A stretch of DNA of 64,000 bases from NCBI GenBank assembly GCA_013423325.1, contig BLJB01000128.1:62001-126000 (forward strand), in the 5' to 3' direction. Source of the DNA: Usnea hakonensis. Taxonomy: Eukaryota > Ascomycota > Lecanoromycetes > Lecanorales > Parmeliaceae. Shown in pieces: positions 23,601-34,718 of the stretch; positions within the stretch are counted from its first letter, which is position 1, and every line of letters begins with the position of its first letter. The position numbers and the translations under genes were made by a program. The notes beneath the pieces are model-generated. The model saw nothing but the letters and a program-made list of their open reading frames with translations. It did no database searches and was not told where the DNA came from.

Positions 23601-23869
23601 TTAGCCTCTTAGCGCTTATTCTTGTATAAGGTAGGTACCTGTATACTGATCACAAGCGTGAAGCTTATTATGCGTCTGAATGCCACGCGATAGAACAATG
23701 AAATAATTGGACTGGCCGGTCATGCAAGGTATACATGGCTTTCGCTCTCGTTCGGCCCGTTGCTTCCTTTGACACCTGCGTCTTCTAGCGAGAAAGGCAA
23801 GTGATGCTCGGCCTTTTGTACGCCATCCTCATTGGCACTGGTGTGCATGCCTCTATGAGGCATCCAGGT
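20605..23869. other. Long intergenic region upstream of PLC1
   Basis: 3.3 kb without a supported gene, between the PLC1 promoter and the 3' end of the FNT gene. It contains A/G-rich and pyrimidine tracts (20.7-21.2 kb, 22.24-22.31 kb) and the ~64-bp tandem repeat described separately. The 60-95-codon frames at 22446-23203 overlap one another and have no visible domain. Confidence 0.55.
23346..23540. repeat. Three-copy ~64-bp tandem repeat with GC-rich cores
   Basis: The CCCCCTTCTAC-type core recurs at 23388 and 23451 and again, degenerate, at 23516 (offsets 63 and 65). Each unit pairs an AT-rich part (TTCTT-AATT-AATTCT) with a G-run/C-run core (GGGGACCCC-like). It ends in a perfect 7-bp inverted repeat CCTCCGG ... 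CCGGAGG at 23518-23540. Confidence 0.75.
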
Positions 23870-25227
23870 TTAGACTTCTTCAATTGATTGGCCCTCAATG
23901 GTCGACGCTGCTCCTTTCCTGTTCGTATACTTCTCTCCACTCAGTTCACGCCCGAGCCCACTACTCATGGTCTGATCTGGAGATGGTAGCGATACAACGT
24001 GGTCGGGATGACCTTCCTCTGGTTTCCTGCCATTCGTCTTACTTTTCTTCTCCTCTTCACTACTTGCTGAATCAGGGACCGATCTTCGACGAGTCGGGCC
24101 CATCGGTCCGCCAGCCTCCATGGCGGCATCTAGTCCTTCAATGCTGAAAGTGATGTCGTCGCTTCCCTCGCCAGTAAGGTATAAATACCAATATATTCCT
24201 CCAACGAATATACCACCTCCAACAATGTTGCCAAGTGCCGTTGGTATCATTGACTTCCAGATATATAGGCCAACACCAATGTCGGGATGACCGTAGAAGA
24301 TTGCCACAGGAATGAAATACATGTTTGCAATAACGTGGTCTAGCGCCAGTGCCACGAACGTAAAAGTGGGAAACCAAATTGCTAGTATCTTCGATGCAAT
24401 TTCACGAGCTGAAATTGACATATAGACAGCAATGCAGACGAGCCAATTTGCTCCAATGGCTTTGCAAAATATCTGAACCCAGGTTGGGGTTAGACACTTC
24501 GCAGTTGCGAAATTGATAACCTCGAGGCGGTAAGCAGGAACTTCGAAGACACCGCCGTCTATCCGTACTCGTCAGCAGTCTTTTCACGGGCCAGTGAGTA
24601 ACAAAGACCTACATCCAGTGACAATAGCCATGAAGAAGAGCGTTCCAGCGAGATTACCGAAGAAGGATACTACCCAAACGATCGCCAGGCTGACAAGCGA
24701 GGCTCGGCGATGAAGGAAAGCTGTAAACATGAACTACGAAACATTAAGGACCGTCAAATTCGGGGCACCCAATCCAGCCACATACCATTACGTTGCTGGT
24801 AAAGAGATCCGCGCCTAGAACAGATCAAGTGATTAGTGATAAGATCTTTCCCTCTAGCATTTCAAGAAAAGAGGTCCGCACCGCTGAGGACTATCATGAC
24901 CAATCCAACCGGGAAGAACAGGGCTGCGATAGTTCGGATGAGACCTGGCGCATTTTCTTGGTACCAGGGTGCTGTCTGCGTGGACAACATTACTGCACAC
25001 CTGTTGCAGCTTTTAGCATCTCGGTCTCGTGTATACGGACGCGATCTCTCCAGGTGACCAAACGAGCAAGATGCAAGCTCAGTCGCGAATTTTTTGACTC
25101 ACCCAAAGCCCAGCAAGGGGCCAGTCATGAAGGAATTGAAGAACAATTTGTCCAATCTCATATGCGTCTTCTTGCATCCTATCCTTGAGACCAATTCGAT
25201 GGTCTGCTGGGGAGTAAAGGCATCCAT
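23870..25227 (-). CDS. FNT-family formate/nitrite channel
   Basis: Pentameric anion channel of the FNT family (FocA/NirC; Aspergillus nidulans NitA is the nitrite-importing fungal example). Several exons; start ATG at 25227 (MDAFTPQQTIELVSRIG). Splice joins seen: LLGFG|CAVMLSTQ and VLSG|ADLFTSNVMF; further joins run through FLHRRASLVSLAVVWVVSFFGNL and EVPAYRLEVINFATAKC to the last exon MSISAREIASKILAIWFP. FNT hallmarks: SGADLFTSN, GNLAGTLFF, FVALALDHVIANMYFIP and GNIVGGGIFVGG. The cytosolic C-terminal tail (about 110 residues) is hydrophilic and Ser-rich, likely a regulatory part. No nitrate-assimilation gene is adjacent here, so nitrite versus formate is not decided. Confidence 0.9.
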
Positions 25228-27829
25228 GGCTTGTTACTCAGTAGAGAGACACACCGTGTAGCGAAAAAGGGGTTGGCGGTCGTGAGAAGGGGATGAGAAT
25301 GCAGAAGGAAGCCTCGAGCAGTCAACGGGAATAACGGCAGCATCAATGTCATCGTCTGCGAAGAGCCAATTACGAATCAGCCAATTGCTGAAATGGAGTT
25401 GTCTCCCGCGGGAAGATTTGGGAATCCGCTTCTTCATTTTTCTCTATCTGTGGCCTATCAAAGTACATGGATTTTATCTCCTAGATAAGGTAAGAGATAA
25501 GAGATACGCGCAAGGATTACTAAAGTATTCCCGTTGAAAGACAAGACATGTCAACACGCGACAAGATGACTAATGAAGAATAAGGAGAGGAAGAAGAGGA
25601 GGAGGAGGAGGAGATAATAAAGGGTACTTACCATTCCTGCCTAGTGAGAAAATAGGAGGATGAACATCTCTTGCGCCACTACGGGTCCTTTAGCGTACCT
25701 ATTTGCCCCATCCCACACGCACTACGTAGCATTCGTCAACCCCATCTCAGCCCATGAACATTAATATTGATGCCTGACATGCGATACTGAAGGCGAGTAC
25801 ACTATGCCCAAGTCAACCCGTCGTTGAAAGCTTTGGGCTAAACACTCATAGAAAAAGAGCGATAGAAAAAGGGCCTGACTAATTTAGCAAGACGAGACGT
25901 TAGCTGCTTTTTTCCTCTATTACTCTATTACTCAACAACAGTAACATTCTTTTCCATCACTTTTTATTATCTTCTAACAATTTGATTACTTCTACTCGCA
26001 TCGACCGTGAGGCTTTTGCATACCTAAGGTGATGAGAATGAGAATGAGATCGGCATTTATCGCTGGAATTTAGAGTTGCTTCGTGATGCACCTACATTCT
26101 ACAGCCAGGATCCCGCATGCAGACATCACACTTGCACTCTCAGGAGCCCTTCATCATTCATTGGTCCCAGCTCTCTCTCTGCCTAGGAAAATTTAAAGGA
26201 CTTGACACAACCTCCTTCAGGGACCGACTTTTTATGCACCTTCACCGGCCGGTACGTGGGTGACTGTATCCGGGCTTCGTTGGGCTCAGTTGACATGCTG
26301 CCTGCATATTAGGAGAAATAGAAAAGGAAAACGTGCAACATTCTGTGCTCCGATGGAGATACTGCATGCGTTTGCCTTTTCTTATTTCCGTCATGGAAAG
26401 CTGTTGGGAAAGTTTTTCAGTCGTCATTTCGACCGACAGCGTCGCTATCTACTGTCATGCTTTCCACCGTTTGAGATCGCCAAGAAGGCTTTCGCTTGAT
26501 GCAGTGCAGATTCCACCGGAACTCAGTCTGTCATCCATGTAATGATTATTGCCTACTTCATTTGAGTCTGGTCTTCGGTCAACCCTGCCTCTTTGGCAAA
26601 GTATGATGCTGATGAGCCGGCTGCATGGGTTGGCCTCTTCGAGTTTTCTTCACCGAAGCGACTCGGCCAGCTTTCGACCACCTATCCCAACGGTCTGGAG
26701 TCGCATTTATCGTCTGTCATCATGGGTACAAGACCCACCTCATCGAACCTGCTTACAGCCTGCCCCGCCCATCAAGCTTACAGCAGCCCTCGATTGGGTA
26801 TCGTTGGGTGCGTTCTGACTGAGTTTAGAACCTTCCAACGACAAAAGAGGACGTTCGTTTTAGGATGTGACCGCTGCTTGAGCCTGCCTATCCCGTAGTC
26901 CACTCGGAGACCCACAATATTTCAAGAGTCTGCATCAAGATTTAGTCCCGGCAATCTTACATTCCGTGTCAGTTTGACACTCTTCCTACCTATTTTCTCG
27001 ACATAGCATCCCAAGTCTGCAGGTAGAAGCGTGAAGAAAAATGCTGGCTTTATGCTAGATCCCTATGAAGATGCGCCCTCCGACAATGTGATCAGTCCTA
27101 CCACTGCACGTCTAGGCACTCTTTGTTTACACGCAGACACGCAGCATCAACGCCCTCGGCTCAAGGAAGTTTTCTGTTCCCACATGTCAATCCATGCCGC
27201 CCCAGGGGTCACTTTCTGTAGTTACCTACTTACTTCCATACATCAGAACCGACAGGCAGAAGGATTAACCGAGCCTTTCAAACTGTCCATGATTAGTGAT
27301 TCGTGAGGGACGACCTCCATGCATGTCACGATCAGGACCGACAAAATATGCAATTCACTCTCTCATCCTTCTCCCCAGGACAAACAGTCAAGTTCACTGA
27401 ACCTTGCTAAACCAACCAACCAACTCACTAGCTCAAAATTCTCAAATACACAATTGGCATACAGCAGGTATGCACACTAATCTTCTACCAACACCACCCC
27501 TCCTACTCGAGCTCAGGACAATACCGGCTTACAACTCCTCAAACCAATGATGCCAGCACCACAGTCCTCTACACCTCACACCACCATTTACGGACAAACA
27601 CCCTCCCAACCTCCACGAACCCAAGTCGACACGAGTATTTTTTGAAAGCACTTATCAAACAAACCACAGCAAAGCAGCACAAAGCAGAACAACCCAAACC
27701 CCTAGGACACGATACAAAATGTTTGAGACCCAACTCAGCTTATACGTCCCGCCATCCATCTACCCAAAATCAGCTACTCAACCACCACCCATACCAATCT
27801 GTTCCTCCACCCTTCCACCCATAATCTCA

Positions 27830-28020
27830 TCTCCCCTCTCCCATCTCCCAACTCCCCTCCCCCCTTCCACCCTCCTTCTCCCCCCCCCCTTCTCTCACCA
27901 CCAGAATCAGGATCCACCCCAAAACCCCCCTTCCTTCCTTCCCTCACCACCAGAATCAGGATCCAACCCCCCCCCCCCACCCCCCCCCCCCCCCCCCCCC
28001 CCCCCCTCCCACCCTCCTTC
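27830..28020. repeat. C-rich block with near-homopolymer C runs and a 49-bp duplication
   Basis: Runs of up to about 20 C at 27965-28006 follow two copies of the segment CACCAGAATCAGGATCCA (about 27897 and 27946, offset about 49). The G-rich complementary strand could form G-quadruplexes. Confidence 0.75.
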
Positions 28021-28817
28021 ACCCTTCCCCCAATTACTCACACTTCTAATCAACGAAAAGAATTCAAGCATCCCTTCCCTCCTCTATCCTACTCTATCTA
28101 TCTATCTATCTACCCACCACCACCACAATCCTCCAACGTACCTACCTACCTACCAACCATCAACCTCTCAACCTCAAAAAAAAAAAAAAAAATGGAAGGA
28201 AAGAGGAAAGGAAAGGAGAGGGAACAGATCGAAAGGGAATGGAAAGGAAAGGAAAGGAAAGGGAATGAAAGCCCAGGCGAGAGAGAGGAGAGAGGGAAGA
28301 TGAGATTCAAAATAAAAGGCGACAAAAGGGAGAAAGAGGGGGGGGCTTGGGGGGCCGGCTTGTGGGTCAGGTAGGGTAGGGAGGGTAGGTATATATATAT
28401 AGTCTTGACTTGATGAGCTGAGCTGAGATGGGGTCGACCAGTTTCATAGAACGAGTGAGGGAGGGGAAGGAAGGCCGTAGGGAGAGGAGAGGAGAGGAGG
28501 CGGAAGAACTCGTCGATACTCGAGGATGAGATGGCATGGCGAAGATCATATTCGCTTTCAAAGTGTACGACAAGATGCACGGACAGAAAATGTCAATTCA
28601 TAATCTTATGTTCATGAAGCTATCTACCTGTCCAGCCAGCAAGCACGGTGTCATCCGCAAGAATGATGGATGCTTCCGGCCAAATACATCTCTGCATCGA
28701 CCGCGGCATCCACTCACTCCTACCATGTAAAAAGTCCCTAGCTCGTTCTTCTTTTCTCTCATCATTTTTCGCATTTTTCTCAACACCACGCATAAAGACG
28801 CCGACGGCTGGTTACAT

Positions 28818-28895
28818 TGCCAGCAAAGAATCGAACCCGGATGCGGGCTAGCGCTATCCGGCTGTGAGAAAGGAGTCCCGGAGACCAAGCTACCT
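28818..28895 (-). other. tRNA-like remnant (B-box and hairpin), not a functional tRNA
   Basis: The minus strand carries GGGTTCGATTC, a near-perfect RNA polymerase III B box, about 55 nt after TAGCTTGG, a weak A-box match. Next to it is a strong stem, CCGGATGCG pairing with CGCTATCCGG (one bulge). A TTCTCAC loop resembles a Glu anticodon loop. However the T-stem is poorly paired and no 5' strand complements the 3' acceptor stem, so I read it as a decayed tRNA or tRNA-derived element, or chance. Confidence 0.22.
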
Positions 28896-29179
28896 GAACT
28901 GTGGGGTCCCGAGCTGAAGATCTTCAGGACGATGAAGTGGAATTACAAGTTTGTAGTGTAGAGACTGTGAAAAATTCGTCAAGCAGCAAGCCAAACCGGT
29001 TTGGAGGTGGGTGCTGGTAAATAAGTCGTAAAGGGCGTGCAATGGTAACAGTACGGCCACGTTGTGGTTGTGTGAGATGCTTCGAAGTATTCCTTCCATT
29101 GCCCAGCTGTCCAGGGATCTACCCGTGGTCAAGGCACATCGACACATCCCCCAGTGGCACCGAAGATCGATTATGTTGT

Positions 29180-30859
29180 TCAGAAGATTGCACTCTTCCG
29201 TTTTTCAGCGTTGGTCAGGACCAGTAACGGAGCCTTGCGTCTGTCGTTCATGTTCTCCTTTTCATCCACCTTGATCTCGACCAATTTTCCCCCAATTGCC
29301 ATGCCGTCTTCACTGCTGAGGCTGGCAGTTGTGAAAGGCGTACCAGTTGATTTCCTATCACGCGAGCGTGCCCTCATTTCCTTCCGTTCAGATCCAATAG
29401 GACTGGGCCTTCCTGATAGGCTTCCGCTACCGCTACCATTTCCACTTCCACTAGCCACACTATCGCTGTCATTGTCGGACGACGAGATAGAAAATGTAAT
29501 GTCGCACTCGCTTGAGGGTGTTCCAACACTATCGATTGAGTTGCTGCCACGGGATAAAGCACGACGGTCGAGACCAGCACGGACAAGATTGTGCACAGCA
29601 CGACGACGCTGACGGGTCACAAAGTTCTTACTGCCCTCATGCTTGGAAGTTGGCTTATCAACAAGCTCTTCCAGAGATGGGGGACCTCGAGGCTGACGCG
29701 TGGGGTGATCACCAGCGCGATTTTGGCCAGGTCCAAAAGTGCCACTCATTGGAGTCTGGGGGAATCCGGCTGATTTTGGTATAGCACTCTTCGGTCCGTC
29801 CTGGGCGTTCACGGCATTACCAGTGACAGAAGACAAACCCTTGGCATGACCTCGACGAAAAGCATTCGCGGATGGCGGTGGGAGAGGATTCACATCAGTT
29901 GATGGAGAAAAGGTTGGTTTCGGCGGAGACATTTTGGGGGGCGAGACGCTCAGAGTACGAGCTGGGACAATATTCTCAGGCGGAGGAGTCACTTGAGCAC
30001 GGAAGGTTGGCGTTGTAGGAGGTGGTGAATGGCTCAGCTCTGTAGTGGAAACTTGCGCTTGAGGTTCGGTCTGGTTTTGGGCGCTATTGTCCATGATGTA
30101 TCCTTGCTGACCAGTCATGGGATTATAGACGGTGTATAATCCTGGAGTACCCGGGACAGGCGAGACAACGGGTTGCAGTCCATTTTGTAACTGTTGGTTG
30201 TAGAAGCCGTTGTTGAAACCCATGGATGGCTGATGATACTGCTGTTGCTGGGACACCCCGCTGTTGAGGCTCAGGCCCTGCATCTGTTGCTGTGCAGCAG
30301 TGAGATCCAGAAGCTGCTGCTGGAGACGCTGCGACTGTTGAGCCAGGTACTGATTGGTAGCCATCAGCTCCGCGTAATACTCCGGGTCAAGGTTCTGATC
30401 ATCGGATGCTCCACCGAACTGGAGCGTGGGAGGAGCGAGAATCTGCGGGAGAGCATACATCTGACCATTCCCGTTCATGCCGAAGCGTTGGCTGTTGGGA
30501 AAGCTACCGCCAACGGCAGTGTGAGGCATGCCACGCACGTACTGGTTGTTCTCCGGGCTACTCTGTCGACCGTATGGCTGCTGGACTTGAGTAGGAGGAG
30601 CCGATGTTGGGCAAGCGGGTGATTTTGGAGCGGTCCTCAAACCGGCCAACAAGTGAGAGCGACTCGTCCTGGGTCCCGAGCTAACATTTTGCTGCTGCTC
30701 TGTGATGGTGGAGATGCTGGACGGTGGGGCCACGCTCAGACGCTTGGTGTGTGAGCCTCTTCTAGAGGAAAAGCCCGAGCTGGGAACACCGAGGCCAGTA
30801 TTGAAGGAGTTGTGGGGTTGGTAAGTCATTTGAGCGAGACCGCCAGCGTCGAGACTCAT
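29180..30859 (-). CDS. Gln/Ser/Pro-rich conserved fungal protein of unknown function
   Basis: Single exon, 559 residues; I do not recognise a named family. Residues 155-210 contain a Gln-rich stretch that could form a coiled coil (EYYAELMATNQYLAQQ, then QRLQQQLL). A middle part is Pro/Ser-rich with SPPK motifs. The best conserved-looking block is near 385-430: RQPRGPPSLEELVDKPTSK, then GSKNFVTRQRRRAVHNLVRAGLDRR. After it come a Ser/Gly-Asp tract (SSSDNDSDS...GSGNGSGSGS) and a C-terminus ending NAEKRKSAIF. The composition and many Ser-Pro sites suggest a phosphorylated regulatory or RNP-associated protein, an inference only. Start ATG at 30859 is the first Met of the frame. Confidence 0.85.
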   Translation of the reverse strand: MSLDAGGLAQMTYQPHNSFNTGLGVPSSGFSSRRGSHTKRLSVAPPSSISTITEQQQNVSSGPRTSRSHLLAGLRTAPKSPACPTSAPPTQVQQPYGRQSSPENNQYVRGMPHTAVGGSFPNSQRFGMNGNGQMYALPQILAPPTLQFGGASDDQNLDPEYYAELMATNQYLAQQSQRLQQQLLDLTAAQQQMQGLSLNSGVSQQQQYHQPSMGFNNGFYNQQLQNGLQPVVSPVPGTPGLYTVYNPMTGQQGYIMDNSAQNQTEPQAQVSTTELSHSPPPTTPTFRAQVTPPPENIVPARTLSVSPPKMSPPKPTFSPSTDVNPLPPPSANAFRRGHAKGLSSVTGNAVNAQDGPKSAIPKSAGFPQTPMSGTFGPGQNRAGDHPTRQPRGPPSLEELVDKPTSKHEGSKNFVTRQRRRAVHNLVRAGLDRRALSRGSNSIDSVGTPSSECDITFSISSSDNDSDSVASGSGNGSGSGSLSGRPSPIGSERKEMRARSRDRKSTGTPFTTASLSSEDGMAIGGKLVEIKVDEKENMNDRRKAPLLVLTNAEKRKSAIF

Positions 30860-33774
30860 GTTGACTATGGCTTGAAAGGGCTTGCTTGTGTCTTAAATCT
30901 TGATGCTTGATAAAGGTACTCGGTGTTGAACGAGTTTGATCGAAGCAATCCCACACAGAAGTGAGTGTCGTATCTTGGTAAGATATGAGGAGTGTGTCGA
31001 CTCAAGAGGCAATCTGAGGCTGGAATTATAGGGGTCTTGCAGGACGTAAGAGGCTTATCGAGCAGCGAACAGGGTATGTCGAGGATGACAGTGAGCGAAG
31101 ACAGCAAGCAGTATGAGTCAAAGATATTGAGGTGCCTGCTCCAAGAATCCAAGAGTTAGCGTGTTGGGAAGACTGTGAAGTAAGGATGAAGATTCACCTT
31201 GTGAGGCTTGCTGCCGAAATGAATTCAGCCAATGGCAGGAGGGTCCAGCAGTCAAGGAAGTGAACGAGATGCAGGCAGGAATGATGATTGAAGTGCTGTA
31301 GTGAATGAAGGATATTGAATTGGATGAATGGAAGGCGCGGTAGGCGGTGGTGGGTGAAGATAGCTTATCCTGTGGAATGCCCAGCAAAGTACAAGAAGTC
31401 GCCACCTGAAAGGGTATGGATGGAAGTGATAAGGAGGGAGGCCAGAGCTAGTCGACGAATGGGGCGAATGGGAGTTGTCTTTTTCCGGGTTGATTATGAT
31501 TGTGGGTGACAGCGTTTGGCGCGTATAAGGAAGGATATGAGGGCGGGCTTGGAAGTAAAAGCGACGTGAATGGCGACAGCGAAAGACCAGAGCGCGGCAG
31601 AATGGATATTAATTAAAGAGTGATTATCAATGATAGTGGATTGTATTAGAGTGAAGTAGATGGTAATGAATAATAAATGGTAGACAAAATGGCAGAATGA
31701 TTCACTCGAATGTTGGAGAGAGAGAGAAGAAAGATTGATTAGGAATATAAGAAGAAGTGTTACAGACGAACAGGTGATGTTGTATCAGAGAGAGACAGGG
31801 TGTGTTTAGGGAAGGTCAAGGATGAAATTGCAGCAAAGAGAATCTAGAAAGAAGAAGAAGAGGAAGAAGGTAACAGTGAGGTATGGTGGATTGCTATGGT
31901 ACGTAGCAAGTAAGTAACTAAGTATCTACGTTACGTGAAGAGGGAGGAAAATAATAATAAGAGCAAAGACGGGAGAGAGAGCAAGGTACAAGGTACAAGA
32001 CGCTAGCGCATTGCCAATTGCCTGAAAAGAGCTTCTTCGGAATGATGATTGGCCTCTGCCCCTTTACGCTTAACCCAATCAATGCTAAGCAGTCTTTACA
32101 AGTACCCGCTAGGGAAAATAGGACTAAGATTAGGTACCAATGGGGGTTATGGAATTATCAAATTCTTATTCTTATTGAGAGGGGTTTCTTTTCTCTATGG
32201 CTGGTAGTTGGCAGTTGGCAGTTGGCGTTTGTTGGCACATGCTAGCCTACCATTTTCAATTCGTCCTTTTGCATCTGACCTTTTAGTTTGGATTTTCGTT
32301 TACTGGTACCATCATAGTAATGTCACATTGCGTGCATCTTTTGCCTCTCACTGTGCTTTCCCAGCCCACATCTCAATTCTTATTCGATGCCTATCTTTTC
32401 CCCCCCCAAAGTCTTTCCCCCTCCATATCTTCACCGCTCTTTCGTCCAATCGTTCATTATGCACCCTACCCCAAGATCCAGCCAGGCCCCGCAAGATGCC
32501 TAATCCTTCCACATATCATCATCATATCTGCCCCTCACTGCGACTTTACTATCTGAGAATCATCCGAGCTTCGCTATTTTTATTATTAAGTTTCAATCTG
32601 TTTCGCCTATGTTTGGCCCCTCTTCATCATGGGGACGATCTAAAAGGACAGATGGAAGGAAGGAAAGCCCCGGGCGCTTAGTATGCAGGTCCTGCTAAAG
32701 TGCGCTGTGATAAGCTCCATTCAAAAAGTATTTTTTCGTGGCTGAAAGCGGGGCCATTGTTGAACCATCCAGTGTCCAGATCCTGTCTCATAGAGTAGAG
32801 TAGAGTTTGCTGTTGGTGACTTTTTCACATCATCTTTCTCTATCAAACCAACCAGTGTTTGGGGAAATCGAGGTACGGTACAGAGGTTAGTTGTTGAAGT
32901 CTGATGTTAGTGGGCGCAGCATCATTTGACTTGTGACTAGATACGTACCCTAGCCACATGGTCTATCTATCCCGCTGTAGCCTGTAGCCTGTATCCTGTA
33001 GCCTGTAGCCGAAGACGGATTTGCGATTTGCTATGCGTCTCAAATAATGGCTGAATCGGGCAAGCGATCCTGCTCGACAGCAGTGGTGGCAGTAATCGTT
33101 AATCGTCCAGGGTACGTGCTTGAAGCTCAGGACTTTTCAGTCAAAAATAGATCTGAAACCTCGGGACTGCCATCTCCGGTGGGACAATAATGGGAGTTGG
33201 CGCGGATCTTCAACTTTTATGCGGCCACTTGTTTTACTCTCTACAACAATCAATCTCGTGTTTCATCCCTGCATACAACTTACAACTTACAACATACTGT
33301 TTCCCTGGGCCACTCCATTTTTCTCACCTCGGAGCTCTACTCTTTAAGGCTAGAGCTATCTCCGCTTACCTACCTATCCAAAGCTGCCTCTAGCCTACGT
33401 ACTCCTTGGGACAAGTCAGGAAGAGTCTTACTAATATCACATGTGACCAATACGAGCATTAGGACTCGTGCATGAGCTAGCTATCGTTTAACATGACGTG
33501 AACGGCATGATTCGAACAAGAATCTTCTGTCCCGCCTTTCAAGTCAACTTTTTCATTCCAATCCTCGACAGCTTGAGCATCTGCCTTTAGCTCGGATCTT
33601 GCCTATCGGGAGGAATTGTCATTTTGAGAGCTTTCGTTCTCACCTCTTCCTTGTGATATAGTTCATCAATATCCTTCTTATACTATTAGTATAGTATCTT
33701 GCGCGTTGGATATCCTTTCACCGTCCTTGGTATCGGCCCCGTTACTACCACGAATCTTTTCTGGATCCTTTACT
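30860..33774. other. Long 5' intergenic region of the Gln-rich protein gene
   Basis: No gene is supported. The first kilobase is purine-rich on + (pyrimidine-rich on the transcribed side), typical of a long 5' leader or promoter. A 157-codon frame on + at 32208-32681 lacks any domain and is treated as chance. Five 7-nt repeats lie at 32976-33010. Confidence 0.5.
32976..33010. repeat. Five tandem copies of a 7-nt unit (TGTAGCC)
   Basis: TGTAGCC occurs four times and TGTATCC once, head to tail, over 35 bp. Confidence 0.85.
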
Positions 33775-34074
33775 TCACCGGACAGATCTTATTCGCACGG
33801 CTGGCCAGATGTCGTCCGGCAACTTCATCTTCTGCTCCACACACGTCACGGCTGCCTGAGGCTCCATAAGTAACGCTAGGCCAGCTCTGCCCCAGTCGAT
33901 TATCGGCACTGAGTTGACGAATGGATCCGAGTCAATCTTTACTTCCATGCTTTTGGGTAGGAAGGTCTGGCCCAATGAAGAGACGACAAGGTCTTCGGTT
34001 CGACCGTAGAGCCATACGTTGTCTTCTCTCAAGTGCTTCGAAAAGAGTCGCGAGTAAAGCGGGCAAGTCTCCAA
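33775..34074 (-). pseudogene. Decayed adenylation (AMP-binding) domain fragment, NRPS-like/reductase type
   Basis: About 100 codons resemble the end of the adenylation domain of fungal NRPS-like adenylate-forming reductases: NVWLYGRTEDLVV matches the usual LW-x-GR-xDD-xIV, then FLPKSMEVKIDSDPFVNSV and GRAGLALLMEP match the block after it, and DDIWPAV matches the usual IWP-x-IE. The frame then stops (33775). No ATG opens it (the frame begins with TTG), and no upstream AMP-binding core, T domain or reductase domain is found nearby. It looks like a relic. Similarity is judged by eye and a chance match is possible. Confidence 0.42.
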
Positions 34075-34718
34075 TGGACTCCAAGCTAGTGCTTGGGCAT
34101 GTCCAATCTACAGTTCTGTTGGCAATTTCATCATATATGGGGTCCCCACCTGCAGCGAAAAATGACTTGCTGAGGTACTGTGAGCAGATTATCCAGTCAA
34201 GGCCCGTTTCGGGACTTGCTTCACCTGGATGGCCTGTGTGTCTGTTCTAGAGGTTTTTTAGGTTGTGCTCAACAAGACAACAGTATTGCAGAGGAAGCCT
34301 CTTTCTGTCGAAGAGTGATCAGATTCGCTATCTAGTGAATTATGAGATGGCTTCGCTCTCATATATATCTTGGAAACAGTGCGTGGTAGTAAGCGGTGTG
34401 ATAGCGAGATACGATTGTCAACTCTCATGCAACTTGATTAGACCTACCCTATTAGTGGGATCAGATGTTGATAGATGCAACATCATGCATGCAGATCATT
34501 GGAAGTTGGAACATGGGTAGTCTACTAATCTGGGTTTTCTCCGGAGTCAGACTCCGGAATCCTACTTTCACTAATCCTGCCACTCACTTGAAGCTCGTTC
34601 TTCCTAAAGGATTTAGTAAGAAGCACGATGTCCGATTATACACTCTTCCTCTCTCAATCATCCCAAGACGCTTTCCAAGGCAGACACATCTGACGTCTGC
34701 GTCCGGGCAACCAACGAC
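34075..34718. other. Upstream region of the small serine hydrolase gene
   Basis: Contains no supported gene. An inverted CTCCGGAGTC-AGACTCCGGAAT pair lies at about 34537-34560 (GGAGTCAGACTCC core). Confidence 0.5.

Larger units (their letters stand above)
25228..29179. other. Long intergenic region with microsatellites
   Basis: 3.95 kb 5' of the FNT gene and 3' of the Gln-rich protein gene. No gene is supported. It contains a C-rich block (27830-28020), A-run 28177-28192, GGAAAG purine tract (28193-28290), TATATATATA near 28391 and a tRNA-like remnant near 28.84 kb. Confidence 0.55.

Noticed and set aside
32208..32681. 157-codon plus-strand frame as a gene
   Set aside because: Composition is dominated by translated pyrimidine-rich repeat (His, Ser, Leu, Pro); no recognisable motif.
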